Origin: Tragulus kanchil
Lineage: Eukaryota; Chordata; Mammalia; Artiodactyla; Tragulidae
Assembly (NCBI GenBank): GCA_022376925.1
Contig: JAIOJX010000006.1
Span: forward strand, 62,333,394 to 62,397,393
Length of the DNA: 64,000 nucleotides
Direction of reading: 5' to 3'
A program made the translations under genes and the position numbers. Positions 46,661 to 58,492 of the stretch are shown piece after piece. Under the pieces are notes generated by a model. The model was given only the letters and a program-made list of their open reading frames with translations. It did no database searches and was not told the DNA's origin. Within the stretch, counting starts at the first letter, position 1; every line of letters begins with the position of its first letter.

Positions 46661-48356
46661 ACAGCTAGAGAAAATCTGACATGGTATGGCAGGGGCCAAA
46701 CAGAGGGCAGGAACAGGGATTTTGGAGACTGATTACCACGACTTGGGTGAGAAAGGACAAGACCTGCTTGAGAGCAGTTAACATTGGAATGACAGTGGGG
46801 GAAAGGGAAGTCAAGAGATTTTGTAGAGAAAGAATATAATTTGCAGAATCAGTCCCCTATTAGATGAAATGTGAAAAAGAACTCATAGAGCCCAGGAATG
46901 GTCTGAGTTTCCTATCTGAGTCCTAGGGAAAAAGATGCTACAAATTAACTGAATATGAAAACTTCAGGGGAAAAGGTATTAGCTGAGGTTTAGGTGTGTG
47001 GATGAAATGCAAATGAAACGTGCAGATGAAACTATTTGAAAAGTTGGGCCTCGGGCTTCCCAGGTGGTCCAGTGGGTAAGGACACCACCTTGCAGTGCAA
47101 GGGGCACCGGTTCCATTCCTGGCCTCGGAAGATCCATGTGCCACGGAGCGTCTGGACCAATGTGTCCAACTACCGACCCAGAGCTCTGGAGCACATGCGC
47201 CCAGAAGCGGTGCTAGAGAGGCCACTGCAATAGGAGGCCCACACAGGCCAAAGAACAAAGCTTGTCAGTCTATTCCAAACCAGTTAATGGTTAACATTTG
47301 ATACTGTTTGAGTTAATGCTGTTAACAAATGAGTATTTGCTGATGATAAGAACTAGTACTTGCATTTGTAACATTTTCCTGTCCTTTGTTGGTATTACTG
47401 ATATCTGAGCTTTAGCCACCTTTTATACAAATACTCAAACGTAATAGTCTTCCATGTAAAAGAAACTACCTTTTTATACCAGTTAGGCAGTACTTTATGG
47501 AACAATTTTTGAAACCTAGGTAAGTGAAAACTAACTACATAAGATAAAAGTAAAAATAAAAAGCTTCAATTTTACTTTTCATTTAAGCCTGTTTTATTAA
47601 TACTTCAGTTAAATAAATATATACTGTCTACTGCATTGAATTTTTAGACATGGATGTTTGAGGAAATTTGATGATAAATTAAAGTTTCTGACCTCAAGAA
47701 GCTTATAGTATAAGACAGGAAAGACACCTGCACAAATGGCTGTAATATGAGGGAAGGCACAGCTAGAGAAAATCTGACATGGTATGGCAGGGGCCAAACA
47801 GAGGGCAGGAACAGGGATTTTGGAGACTGATTACCACGACTTGGGTGAGAAAGGACAAGACCTGCTTGAGAGCAGTTAACATTGGAATGACAGTGGGGAA
47901 GGCAAGTCAAGAGATTTTGTAGAGAAAGAATATAATTTGCAGAATCAGTCCCCTATTAGATGAAATGTGAAAAAGAACTCATAGAGCCCAGGAATGGTCT
48001 GAGTTTCCTATCTGAGTCCTAGGGAAAAAGATGCTACAAATTAACTGAATATGAAAACTTCAGGGGAAAAGGTATTAGCTGAGGTTTAGGTGTGTGGATG
48101 AAATGCAAATGAAACGTGCAGATGAAACTATTTGAAAAGTTGGGCCTCGGGCTTCCCAGGTGGTCCAGTGGGTAAGGACACCACCTTGCAGTGCAAGGGG
48201 CACCGGTTCCATCCCTGGCCTCGGAAGATCCATGTGCCACGGAGCGTCTGGACCAATGTGTCCAACTACCGACCCAGAGCTCTGGAGCACATGCGCCCAG
48301 AAGCGGTGCTAGAGAGGCCACTGCAATAGGAGGCCCACACAGGCCAAAGAACAAAG
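46163..48356. repeat. Tandem duplication 18 (period 1098)
   Basis: Bases 46163-47260 recur as 47261-48356; copy 2 begins directly after copy 1. Differences: t/c in ccattcc/ccatccc (47116 versus 48212) and gggggaaagggaagt versus ggggaaggcaagt near 46797/47893. Part of the unit is also in duplication 17, so it occurs three times. Confidence 0.97.
47053..47260 (+). mobile_element. CHR-type SINE, cut at a duplication junction
   Basis: Starts gggcttcccaggtggtccag, has the B-box-like ggttccattcctggcc and the long CHR-like body. Its 3' end and A tail are missing because duplication 18 cuts in. The complete form is at 48149. Confidence 0.85.
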
Positions 48357-48403
48357 ATAAATAAATGAAAGATCAAAAGAAGTGGCCAAAAAAAAAAAAA
48401 AAA
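48149..48403 (+). mobile_element. CHR-type SINE, complete
   Basis: Full element: tRNA-like head with ggttccatccctggcc (B-box-like), body with 'catgtgccacggagcg', 'tgtgtccaac', 'gaggcccacacaggcc', a taaataaatgaa linker, 'gtggcc' and a tail of about 16 a. It is the same family as 34501 and 62878. I found no convincing flanking target repeat. Confidence 0.87.
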
Positions 48404-48726
48404 GACTCCTTTAGGGTAGAAACCTAAGAGTCATTTTCATAGAAACTATGGATTTTCCTCTTTAGGGGACCTTACACTTTGTGAAAGGCACAATTTACTT
48501 CATTTCTCTTTTACTGGCAGCCATGAACTAGATCATCAGCATTTTCATCTTTGTTTAAGAAGTGCCAAAAGTAAACAATAGAATATGTTAATGAAGCGTT
48601 TAAAATATATGAAATGTTCTGTAAAGTGTACAGGGATAATTATAGCTCTCTTCTGAATCATGGGCAAGTAGGAAATAGGAGACCAGAATGGTAATTAAAA
48701 TTTATTCGGAATGGTATGCGTGTGTC

Positions 48727-48757
<31 letters not shown>

Positions 48758-49265
48758 ATGAGGGAGTAAGAATTTATTTTTCAGTACTCAGTATGAAAAC
48801 GCATCAATTTCCCTTCATTCAGAAGGTTGGAAAAAGTTCATGTTTTGCAAAGGGTTACTTTTATATGTTATAGTTTTTGTAGTTTGGCACCTACAAGATA
48901 GTGTTCAGATATATGCAATAAACTTGCTTTACTTGAGAAGCCATTTCTTTCTTCTGATAGTTCTTCAGCTTGACATAAAACTTAATACCCAGGTGAGAAA
49001 TGATAAAATACATCTTACAAACATAAACTCAAGAAAAAAGACTTTTATTCCTGCTATTTGTTCTCAGTTCTGTGTGGTTTTATTTTTTCCGATTCTGAAA
49101 GTCTCAAGGTTAGCTTTCCTCCATAAACAAAAGTGGAATCATGGTTACATTCAGTGCTGGATCTCTGTTGTTTTTCACTACAAAATTTTTATTAGCTGAG
49201 GTTTAGGTGTGTGGATGAAATGCAAATGAAACGTGCAGATGAAACTATTTGAAAAGTTGGGCCTC
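48404..49265. other. Intergenic part of duplication 19
   Basis: No gene seen. A (TG)n(GA)10 run lies at 48720-48757. The 119-codon frame at 48840-49199 shows no recognised domain and has hydrophobic AT-driven composition. Confidence 0.55.
48720..48757. repeat. (TG)n(GA)10 microsatellite
   Basis: Compound dinucleotide run with ten ga units; its duplicate at about 49834-49868 has eight. Confidence 0.9.
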
Positions 49266-49519
49266 GGGCTTCCCAGGTGGTCCAGTGGGTAAGGACACCA
49301 CCTTGCAGTGCAAGGGGCACCGGTTCCATCCTGGCCTCGGAAGATCCATGTGCCACGGAGCGTCTGGACCAATGTGTCCAACTACCGACCCAGAGCTCTG
49401 GAGCACATGCGCCCAGAAGCGGTGCTAGAGAGGCCACTGCAATAGGAGGCCCACACAGGCCAAAGAACAAAGATAAATAAATGAAAGATCAAAAGAAGTG
49501 GCCAAAAAAAAAAAAAAAA
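49266..49519 (+). mobile_element. CHR-type SINE, second complete copy
   Basis: Copy of 48149 from duplication 19, with a one-base loss in the B-box-like region (ggttccatcctggcc). Confidence 0.87.
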
Positions 49520-49969
49520 GACTCCTTTAGGGTAGAAACCTAAGAGTCATTTTCATAGAAACTATGGATTTTCCTCTTTAGGGGACCTTACACTTTGTGA
49601 AAGGCACAATTTACTTCATTTCTCTTTTACTGGCAGCCATGAACTAGATCATCAGCATTTTCATCTTTGTTTAAGAAGTGCCAAAAGTAAACAATAGAAT
49701 ATGTTAATGAAGCGTTTAAAATATATGAAATGTTCTGTAAAGTGTACAGGGATAATTATAGCTCTCTTCTGAATCATGGGCAAGTAGGAAATAGGAGACC
49801 AGAATGGTAATTAAAATTTATTCGGAATGGTATGCTGTGTCTGTGTGTGTGTGAGAGAGAGAGAGAGAATGAGGGAGTAAGAATTTATTTTTCAGTACTC
49901 AGTATGAAAACGCATCAATTTCCCTTCATTCAGAAGGTTGGAAAAAGTTCATGTTTTGCAAAGGGTTAC

Positions 49970-52046
49970 TTTTATATGTTATAGTTTTTGTAGTTTGGCA
50001 CCTACAAGATAGTGTTCAGATATATGCAATAAACTTGCTTTACTTGAGAAGCCATTTCTTTCTTCTGATAGTTCTTCAGCTTGACATAAAACTTAATACC
50101 CAGGTGAGAAATGATAAAATACATCTTACAAACATAAACTCAAGAAAAAAGACTTTTATTCCTGCTATTTGTTCTCAGTTCTGTGTGGTTTTATTTTTTC
50201 CGATTCTGAAAGTCTCAAGGTTAGCTTTCCTCCATAAACCAAAGTGGAATCATGGTTACATTCAGTGCTGGATCTCTGTTGTTTTTCACTACAATTATAT
50301 AAAAGATGTGTAAAAAAATTATTTCCTTTCGCTACTAGTAAGATGTTACTTTTCTTACATATAAAAATGAACTTCCTCTTCTTTCATTTAATTTAATCAC
50401 CATGTAATGATTATAGCTAAAAAATACTTCTTTCCAACATATAATGTATGAAAAATATCTTAGCTATGAATGATTCTGATAAGCTCAGTTAAAGGTACTT
50501 GCATTGTAGTGGAGATATCCAGCTGGCATTCTTAATAAATGCTTCTATTTCTGATTATGTCACTTTAATAAATTAAACTAGTGCTTCATAAATAAATGAA
50601 ATAGTTTAACAATTCCTGATATGAACAGGGTTGCTTGGCCTTTTAAGGATTTCTGGCATTGCTGTGAAAGGCACAAAGACTGTGGACTTTTTCATATGTA
50701 TTTGATGATGAAAATGACGGTAATGATGACTGGCCTGGAAAAAACATTTTAAAATGTGTTTAATGAGGATCCATCAATAACATTGAATGACCCAGAATGA
50801 GTTTCCAGTTATCACATGATTTAAGAACACTGTTCTAGCACCATCATCTGGACAATTTCACTCTTTCCAAAGATGAAACTATTAGCAAAACACCATTGTA
50901 CTCATTTTCTTTAAAAGCACAGATAATACTCTGGTTTTAGTGAATATTTTTTTTAAGTATTATACCATTATCACTTATCATTTTTTCAGAATATGTGAAA
51001 ATTTTCTTTTTTATATGTTATAGTTTTTGTAGTTTGGCACCTACAAGATAGTGTTCAGATATATGCAATAAACTTGCTTTACTTGAGAAGCCATTTCTTT
51101 CTTCTGATAGTTCTTCAGCTTGACATAAAACTTAATACCCAGGTGAGAAATGATAAAATACATCTTACAAACATAAACTCAAGAAAAAAGACTTTTATTC
51201 CTGCTATTTGTTCTCAGTTCTGTGTGGTTTTATTTTTTCCGATTCTGAAAGTCTCAAGGTTAGCTTTCCTCCATAAACCAAAGTGGAATCATGGTTACAT
51301 TCAGTGCTGGATCTCTGTTGTTTTTCACTACAATTATATAAAAGATGTGTAAAAAAATTATTTCCTTTCGCTACTAGTAAGATGTTACTTTTCTTACATA
51401 TAAAAATGAACTTCCTCTTCTTTCATTTAATTTAATCACCATGTAATGATTATAGCTAAAAAATACTTCTTTCCAACATATAATGTATGAAAAATATCTT
51501 AGCTATGAATGATTCTGATAAGCTCAGTTAAAGGTACTTGCATTGTAGTGGAGATATCCAGCTGGCATTCTTAATAAATGCTTCTATTTCTGATTATGTC
51601 ACTTTAATAAATTAAACTAGTGCTTCATAAATAAATGAAATAGTTTAACAATTCCTGATATGAACAGGGTTGCTTGGCCTTTTAAGGATTTCTGGCATTG
51701 CTGTGAAAGGCACAAAGACTGTGGACTTTTTCATATGTATTTGATGATGAAAATGACGGTAATGATGACTGGCCTGGAAAAAACATTTTAAAATGTGTTT
51801 AATGAGGATCCATCAATAACATTGAATGACCCAGAATGAGTTTCCAGTTATCACATGATTTAAGAACACTGTTCTAGCACCATCATCTGGACAATTTCAC
51901 TCTTTCCAAAGATGAAACTATTAGCAAAACACCATTGTACTCATTTTCTTTAAAAGCACAGATAATACTCTGGTTTTAGTGAATATTTTTTTTAAGTATT
52001 ATACCATTATCACTTATCATTTTTTCAGAATATGTGAAAATTTTCT
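49970..52046. repeat. Tandem duplication 20 (period 1039)
   Basis: Bases 49970-51007 recur as 51009-52046; the join lies in a t run. I saw no differences. The left 325 bp also occur in duplication 19, giving three copies. No gene or repeat family recognised. Confidence 0.97.
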
Positions 52047-52319
52047 CATAGTATGATACTGAAAATGAAAAGTCAATAAAAATGAGATGAAGAATTCCTA
52101 AATAAAAATGAGTAATTGTTTCAAAATTTTCCCTCATCTTTTTGTAAAGTTATAATATTGTAATGCAAAATTTTATCTCAAAATGGCTTATGTGTCCCTC
52201 TAAGTTTAAGACAAAAAATAGTTGTAGAGAAATCACAGTAGAGAAACATGTGAAAGTAAACTGAATCTGTTGTGCATATACATTCATTTGTGTTATTTTT
52301 TAAATTTTCACATGTAAGA

Positions 52320-52453
52320 GAAATAATACAATGTCTCTCTTTCTTTGATTTATTTCACTAGGTATAATAATCTCTAGTTCCATCCATGTTGCTGCAAATG
52401 GTAGAATTTGATTCTTTATTGTGGCTAAATGATAGTCCATTGTGTATATGGTG
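52320..52453 (-). mobile_element. L1 3' end-type fragment, reverse
   Basis: The order 'tctttctttgatttatttcac', 'tctagttccatccatgttgc', 'gattctttattgtggctaaat', 'tagtccattgtgtatatgg' is a familiar reverse L1 3' portion. A copy is at 53401-53534. Confidence 0.7.
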
Positions 52454-52458
52454 ATAGT

Positions 52459-52652
52459 TTAGACATTAAGTTGTCTCCAACTCTTGCAACCCCATGGATT
52501 GTAGCCTCACAGTAGTCCCTGTCCATAGAGTTTTTCAGGCATGGGATGGGTTGACATTTCCTCTTCCAGGGGATCTTCTTGACCCAGGGATCAAACATAA
52601 AACTCCTGAACTGGAGGCAGATTCTTTACACACTAAGCCACCAGGGAAGCCA
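52459..52652 (-). mobile_element. Bov-tA SINE, reverse, followed by microsatellites
   Basis: The minus strand reads ggcttccctggtggcttag... at the head and a BovB-like tail at the other end. Directly after the head lie (TG), (AC)17 and (TA) runs. Copy at 53541-53735. Confidence 0.85.
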
Positions 52653-52662
52653 TGTGTGTGTG

Positions 52663-52665
<3 letters not shown>

Positions 52666-52702
<37 letters not shown>

Positions 52703-52729
52703 TCTTTATGTATATATGCTATACAGAAG

Positions 52730-52762
<33 letters not shown>
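52666..52762. repeat. (AC)17 and (TA)n microsatellites
   Basis: An ac run at 52666-52699 (17 units) and a ta run at 52736-52762. In the duplicate the ac run is 19 units (53748-53785) and the ta run has the same length. Confidence 0.95.
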
Positions 52763-53540
52763 TCTTTTCCATTAATTTGTCAGTAGGCACTTGGGAGTAA
52801 CCATGTCTATATAGAAAACAAATTTTGGTCACCAAAGTGGAAATGGATGGGAGGAGAGACAAGTTAGCAGTATGGTATTAATAGATATGGGGGCATTACT
52901 TGGATCTGAATAAATTAAGAAATTCCAGTTATCACATGATTTAAGAACACTGTTCTAGCACCATCATCTGGACAATTTCTCTCTTTCCAAAGATGAAACT
53001 ATTAGCAAAACACCATTGTACTCATTTTCTTTAAAAGCACAGATAATACTCTGGTTTTAGTGAATATTTTTTTTAAGTATTATACCATTATCACTTATCA
53101 TTTTTTCAGAATATGTGAAAATTTTCTCATAGTATGATACTGAAAATGAAAAGTCAATAAAAATGAGATGAAGAATTCCTAAATAAAAATAAGTAATTGT
53201 TTAAAAATTTTTCCCCTCATCTTTTGTAAAGTTATAATATTGTAATGCAAAATTTTATCTCAAAATGGCTTATGTGTCCCTCTAAGTTTAAGACAAAAAA
53301 TAGTTGTAGAGAAATCACAGTAGAGAAACATGTGAAAGTAAACTGAATCTGTTGTGCATATACATTCATTTGTGTTATTTTTTAAATTTTCACATGTAAG
53401 AGAAATAATACAATGTCTCTCTTTCTTTGATTTATTTCACTAGGTATAATAATCTCTAGTTCCATCCATGTTGCTGCAAATGGTAGAATTTGATTCTTTA
53501 TTGTGGCTAAATGATAGTCCATTGTGTATATGGTGATAGT

Positions 53541-53735
53541 TTAGACATTAAGTTGTCTCCAACTCTTGCAACCCCATGGATTGTAGCCTCACAGTAGTCC
53601 CTGTCCATAGAGTTTTTCAGGCATGGGATGGGTTGACATTTCCTCTTCCAGGGGATCTTCTTGACCCAGGGATCAAACATAAAACTCCTGAACTGGAGGC
53701 AGATTCTTTACACACTAAGCCACCAGGGAAGCCAT
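53541..53735 (-). mobile_element. Bov-tA SINE, reverse, second copy
   Basis: Copy of 52459 from duplication 21. Confidence 0.85.
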
Positions 53736-53744
53736 GTGTGTGTG

Positions 53745-53747
<3 letters not shown>

Positions 53748-53788
<41 letters not shown>

Positions 53789-53815
53789 TCTTTATGTATA
53801 TATGCTATACAGAAG

Positions 53816-53848
<33 letters not shown>
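53748..53848. repeat. (AC)19 and (TA)n microsatellites
   Basis: Length variant of the microsatellites at 52666. Confidence 0.95.
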
Positions 53849-53975
53849 TCTTTTCCATTAATTTGTCAGTAGGCACTTGGGAGTAACCATGTCTATATAG
53901 AAAACAAATTTTGGTCACCAAAGTGGAAATGGATGGGAGGAGAGACAAGTTAGCAGTATGGTATTAATAGATATG

Positions 53976-54165
53976 AACTGCTATGTATAAAATAGATAAG
54001 CAACAAGGGTATCCTATGTAGTGCAGAGCATTACATCCATTATCTCATAATAAGTTATAATGGAGTATAACCTGCAGAAATACTGAAAAACTATACTGTA
54101 TACCTGAAACTGACATAATATTTAAATTAACTATACTTCAATATAAAAAATAATAAAATAAATGG
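53976..54165 (+). mobile_element. L1 3' UTR fragment with A-rich tail
   Basis: The order 'ctgctatgtataaaatagat', 'aagcaacaagggtatcctat', 'actgtatacctgaaactgac' and 'aactatacttcaatataaaa' is the common end of old L1 3' UTRs in + orientation. It may extend left into the end of duplication 21 (from about 53870). Confidence 0.8.
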
Positions 54166-54953
54166 GGGTGCGTAGGAACGGCAGGGGATTGTGGAGCAGG
54201 GCATTTTTCACTTAATCACTGTGCTATACAGAAGGCATGCCAACATATGGTAATATGAAGATGAATACTTCTTTAAATATTTTTTTTTATTTGTAAATCA
54301 TTGGAGATTCACAAACAGTTGTAAGAAATAACACAGAGAGACTCCATGTATGCTTTACTTGGTTTCCACAGTGGTGACATCTTGCACGACTATAGTAAAG
54401 AATCACAACCAGGATGGTGACATTGATACAGTCAATATATGAAACATTTGCACCAGCACCAGGGTTCCTCATGTTGCCCTTTAATTGTCATACTCAGTGC
54501 CCTCCCATCTCCACCATCCTGAACCTGACAATCACTGACTTGTTCCACATATCTCTATTTCATGATTTTGGGAATGTTATCAAAATGGAATTATAATGCA
54601 TGTAAACTTTGGACAGACCATTTTTAGATCAAATTTTTAATGTATTGAATCTTGAAGTACATTTTTTAGGAAATTCTATTCAATATTTCCTTGAACCAAT
54701 CATGGCACAAAATCCAATTGATACTTAACAGTCTACATATCGTTTACTAGTTTATATAAGTCCAAAGCACACAGAGAATGAAGCCTTCTGGATTATGTTA
54801 ACCAACATTATACCTCACCTTCATCAAAGTATAGACACAGAAAGGGAAAAAGGTATGAGTGAGGGCAGACACAGGTAGAAGTGTTATTTTCTGATCTAGA
54901 CAAAGTTTTCTAAATGAAATTCTGCCATTAATCAGAATGGTCAAACCATTTTC

Positions 54954-55047
54954 AGTTCAGTTCAGTTCAGTCACTCAGTCATGTCTGACTTTGTGACTCC
55001 ACGGACAGCAGCACATCAGGCTTTCCTGTCCTTCGCCAACTCCTGGA
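54954..55047 (-). mobile_element. Short Bov-A/BovB tail unit, reverse
   Basis: Starts with three cagtt/ttcag pentamers and continues cactcagtcatgtctgac..., the reverse of the BovB-derived tail. The flanks aaaccatttt and aaaacatttt may be its target repeat. Copy at 56121-56214. Confidence 0.75.
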
Positions 55048-55343
55048 ACATGACCAAAACATTTTAGACTTCTCAAAAGCTCCAATGGGGAGAGAAATTC
55101 TATATACATTTTTCTGCAAAACTCTTTTGGACATGTTTGTGTACGAGATGCACCTCAGGCCATAGTTCAAGGATACGTGACCAAGATCTTCATCATTGTG
55201 TTCAATAGTTCTGAGTACAAACAGAAGTTGGGACAAACACCATGGAAAACAGCTGCATTCCTTATCTGCAGTATATCCTCCAGGTATTCAGAAGCAATTA
55301 ATTTAAAACCTGGGATTGTTAGAAGGGTTCTGTGTATGTTTCT

Positions 55344-55604
55344 CAGTTTAGTTCAATCATTCAGTCATATCTGACTCTTTGCCACCCCATGGACTTCAGG
55401 ATATCAGATTTCTCTGTCATTTACCATCTCCCAGAGTTTGCTCAAGTTCATGTCCATTAACTCAGTGATGGCATCTAACCATTTCATTCTCTGTTGTCCG
55501 CTTCTCTTTTGCCTTCTGTTTTTCCCAGTATCAGGGTCTTTTCCGACAAGCCATCTTTTCACATCAGGTGGACAAAGAATTGGAGCTTCAGCATCATTCC
55601 TTCC
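55344..55604 (-). mobile_element. BovB LINE 3' end, truncated copy
   Basis: Reverse BovB 3' end, cut at the junction of duplication 22. On the minus strand the frame 55404-55715 still shows the family's GKNRRQKRSGQQRMKWLDAI...MDMNLSKLW block. Confidence 0.85.
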
Positions 55605-56510
55605 TATGAAACATTTGCACCAGCACCAGGGTTCCTCATGTTGCCCTTTAATTGTCATACTCAGTGCCCTCCCATCTCCACCATCCTGAACCTGACAATC
55701 ACTGACTTGTTCCACATATCTCTATTTCATGATTTTGGGAATGTTATCAAAATGGAATTATAATGCATGTAAACTTTGGACAGACCATTTTTAGATCAAA
55801 TTTTTAATGTATTGAATCTTGAAGTACATTTTTTAGGAAATTCTATTCAATATTTCCTTGAACCAATCATGGCACAAAATCCAATTGATACTTAACAGTC
55901 TACATATCGTTTACTAGTTTATATAAGTCCAAAGCACACAGAGAATGAAGCCTTCTGGATTATGTTAACCAACATTATACCTCACCTTCATCAAAGTATA
56001 GACACAGAAAGGGAAAAAGGTATGAGTGAGGGCAGACACAGGTAGAAGTGTTATTTTCTGATCTAGACAAAGTTTTCTAAATGAAATTCTGCCATTAATC
56101 AGAATGGTCAAACCATTTTCAGTTCAGTTCAGTTCAGTCACTCAGTCATGTCTGACTTTGTGACTCCACGGACAGCAGCACATCAGGCTTTCCTGTCCTT
56201 CGCCAACTCCTGGAACATGACCAAAACATTTTAGACTTCTCAAAAGCTCCAATGGGGAGAGAAATTCTATATACATTTTTCTGCAAAACTCTTTTGGACA
56301 TGTTTGTGTACGAGATGCACCTCAGGCCATAGTTCAAGGATACGTGACCAAGATCTTCATCATTGTGTTCAATAGTTCTGAGTACAAACAGAAGTTGGGA
56401 CAAACACCATGGAAAACAGCTGCATTCCTTATCTGCAGTATATCCTCCAGGTATTCAGAAGCAATTAATTTAAAACCTGGGATTGTTAGAAGGGTTCTGT
56501 GTATGTTTCT

Positions 56511-57592
56511 CAGTTTAGTTCAATCATTCAGTCATATCTGACTCTTTGCCACCCCATGGACTTCAGGATATCAGATTTCTCTGTCATTTACCATCTCCCA
56601 GAGTTTGCTCAAGTTCATGTCCATTAACTCAGTGATGGCATCTAACCATTTCATTCTCTGTTGTCCGCTTCTCTTTTGCCTTCTGTTTTTCCCAGTATCA
56701 GGGTCTTTTCCGACAAGCCATCTTTTCACATCAGGTGGACAAAGAATTGGAGCTTCAGCATCATTCCTTCCTATGAATATTCAGGGTTGATTTCCTTTAG
56801 GATTGACTGGTTTGACCTCCTTGCAATCCAAGGAACTCACAAAAGTCTTCTCTAGCGCCACAGTTCAAAGGCATCAATCATTCAGTGCTTGGCCTTCTTT
56901 ATGGTTCAGTGCTCACATTCATACATGATTACTGGAAAAAGTATAGCTTTGACTGTACAGTCCTTTGCTGACAAAGTGATGTCTCTGCTTTCTAATACGT
57001 TATCTAGGTTTGTCATTGCTTTTCTTCCAAGGAGCAATCGTCTTTTTATTTCATGGTTGCAGTCACTATACACAGTGATTTTGGAGCCCAAGAAAATAAA
57101 GTCTATCGCTGTTTCCATTGTTTGCCATTCTATCTGCCATGAAGTGATGGGACTGGATGTCACAATCTTCATTTTTTGAATGCTGAGTTTAAAGCTAGCT
57201 TTTTCACTCTCCTCTTTCACCTTCATCAAGAGGCTCTTTAGTTCTCTTCACTTTTTGCCATAAGGGTGGTGCCATGTGAATACCTGAGGTTATTGATATT
57301 TCTCCTGCAATCTTGATTCCAGCTTGTACCTCATACAGACCAGGATTTTGCATGATACAACCTGCTATAAGTTAAATAAGCAGGATGACAATATACAGCC
57401 TTGACGTACTCCTTTCCCAATTTGGAACCAGTCCATTGTTCCATGTCCGGTTCTAACTTTTGCTTCTTGACCTACATACAGGTTTCTTAGGAGGCAGGTA
57501 AGGTATTCAGGTATTCCCATCTCTTTAAAGAATTTTCCAAAGTTTGTTGTGATCCACATAGTCAAAGGTTTTAGTGTATTCAATGAAGCAGA
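56511..57592 (-). pseudogene. BovB LINE reverse transcriptase region, broken
   Basis: BovB is a ruminant RTE-type LINE whose ORF2 carries endonuclease and reverse transcriptase. The 3' part lies here on the minus strand. Frame 57365-57583 holds an RT block (FKEMGIPEYLTCLLRNLYVGQ, then GKGVRQGCILSSCLFNL, the GxRQGCxLSP-like motif B). Frame 56906-57229 holds the SWQIEWQ...FIFLGSKI and HEIKRRLLLGRKAMTNLD region. The two are out of frame and the YADD part between them is degraded, so it is dead. The 3' tail ends at about 56511. Confidence 0.9.
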
Positions 57593-57934
57593 GCTTCATT
57601 CAGCTCTGCAGTATGGCACTTGGCAGTAGGGACAGTTCTGGCTCAGGTCCTTGTACAGTTTGCATAGCTCAGGGTGAGACAGAACCTAGCCTAGTTTCCT
57701 GGTCAGTCTTCAGGCAGTCTCTTCTGCCTTCCTCAAAGGCAGTGTTCATGGGCTGGGTAGCGATAAAGTGCATTCTAGAGAAACTGTGTGACCACCAGGG
57801 ACCGTTCTATAAGTATGGTCTCCAAGGATACACCCTGCTACTTGGCACTGCTCACAAAGAGGACTTTCATGGTGACCCAGAGTGGCCTGTCATGCCCATG
57901 CAGAAGGAGAACACATCACATATGGAGGAGGTGT
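57593..57934. other. About 340-bp insertion inside the BovB, not identified
   Basis: The BovB sequence stops at caatgaagcag and resumes at gtttttctggaattttctt (57937 onward). In the family these two blocks are only a few bases apart. The segment between is not BovB and shows no clear target repeat. A + frame of 137 codons (57574-57987) spans it but is partly reverse BovB at both ends. I cannot name the inserted sequence. Confidence 0.6.
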
Positions 57935-58105
57935 TTTTCTGGAATTTTCTTGCCTTTTCTATGATCCAATGGATGTTTGCAGTTTGATTTCTGGTTCCTC
58001 TGCCTTTTCTATACCCAGCTTGTACATGTGGAAGTTCTGGGTTCATGCACTCTTGAAGCCTGTCTTGGAGGTTTTGAGCTTTACTTTGCTATCATATGAA
58101 ATGAG
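57935..58105 (-). mobile_element. BovB LINE, continuation upstream of the insertion
   Basis: Reverse BovB continues with 'ttttctggaattttcttgcc', 'ctatgatccaatggatgttt', 'ggttcctctgccttttcta' and 'gttttgagctttactttgct'. It ends near 58105; the 5' part of the element is missing. Confidence 0.85.
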
Positions 58106-58492
58106 TACGTTCCATCACAAGTCTATCACCCACAGAGGCTTTTGACCTCTGGAAACTATGCGGAGAACTGAAAGCTCTAGTTTAAAACTGCTCTTTCTTC
58201 TCTTCAACCCAACCAAGGATATTGGCAAGGAAAAAGGCAAACTGCAACTATCAACACGCCACAGACGTAACATTTCCATGTTTTGGAAGAGAGCTTGGGC
58301 TTATCAGATTATGCATGGACATGCAGAAATAAATTTCTTGTCTTTCAGTCCCTCCTTTCCATTCAAAATTCTATGGATGAAACCAAATTAGGTAAAAGGG
58401 GAAAAGATTTGCACTTACTTCCATTCCATCCAGTCTTCTTTGTAAGGTCAGGAGGAAAGGAAAGTGACAGAAAAGAGGAAGCAGGAGATGGC
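58106..58492. other. Unassigned single-copy stretch
   Basis: About 390 bp between the BovB and the candidate LTR; no gene or repeat family recognised. Open frames of 70-77 codons have no motif. Confidence 0.5.

Larger units (their letters stand above)
48073..50295. repeat. Tandem duplication 19 (period about 1117)
   Basis: Bases 48073-49184 recur as 49190-50295, five filler bases between. Differences: one c lost (ccatcctgg at 49327 versus ccatccctgg), gcgtgtg/gctgtg and GA-run length near 48738/49853, and aacaaaagtgg/aaccaaagtgg (49127 versus 50239). Confidence 0.96.
51842..53975. repeat. Tandem duplication 21 (period about 1081) with 33-bp filler
   Basis: Bases 51842-52889 recur as 52923-53975. 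The 33 bp at 52890-52922 are found in neither flank. Differences: AC run 17 versus 19 units, small changes around 53190-53222 (aatgagtaat/aataagtaat, caaaattttccctcatc/aaaaatttttcccctcatc), and tcac/tctc near 52979. The left 205 bp also occur earlier in duplication 20. Confidence 0.96.
54438..56777. repeat. Tandem duplication 22 (period 1167)
   Basis: Bases 54438-55610 recur as 55605-56777, joined through the shared bases tatgaa. I saw no differences. The unit starts in unassigned DNA and ends inside a BovB, so the BovB tail is present twice but its body only once. Confidence 0.97.

Noticed and set aside
48840..50313. Repeated 119-120 codon frames as a small membrane-protein gene
   Set aside because: Repetition comes from duplications 19 and 20, composition is AT-driven, and no recognisable domain is present.
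57574..57987. Forward frame of 137 codons as a host gene
   Set aside because: Both ends are antisense BovB and the middle is unidentified; no domain, splice or promoter evidence.
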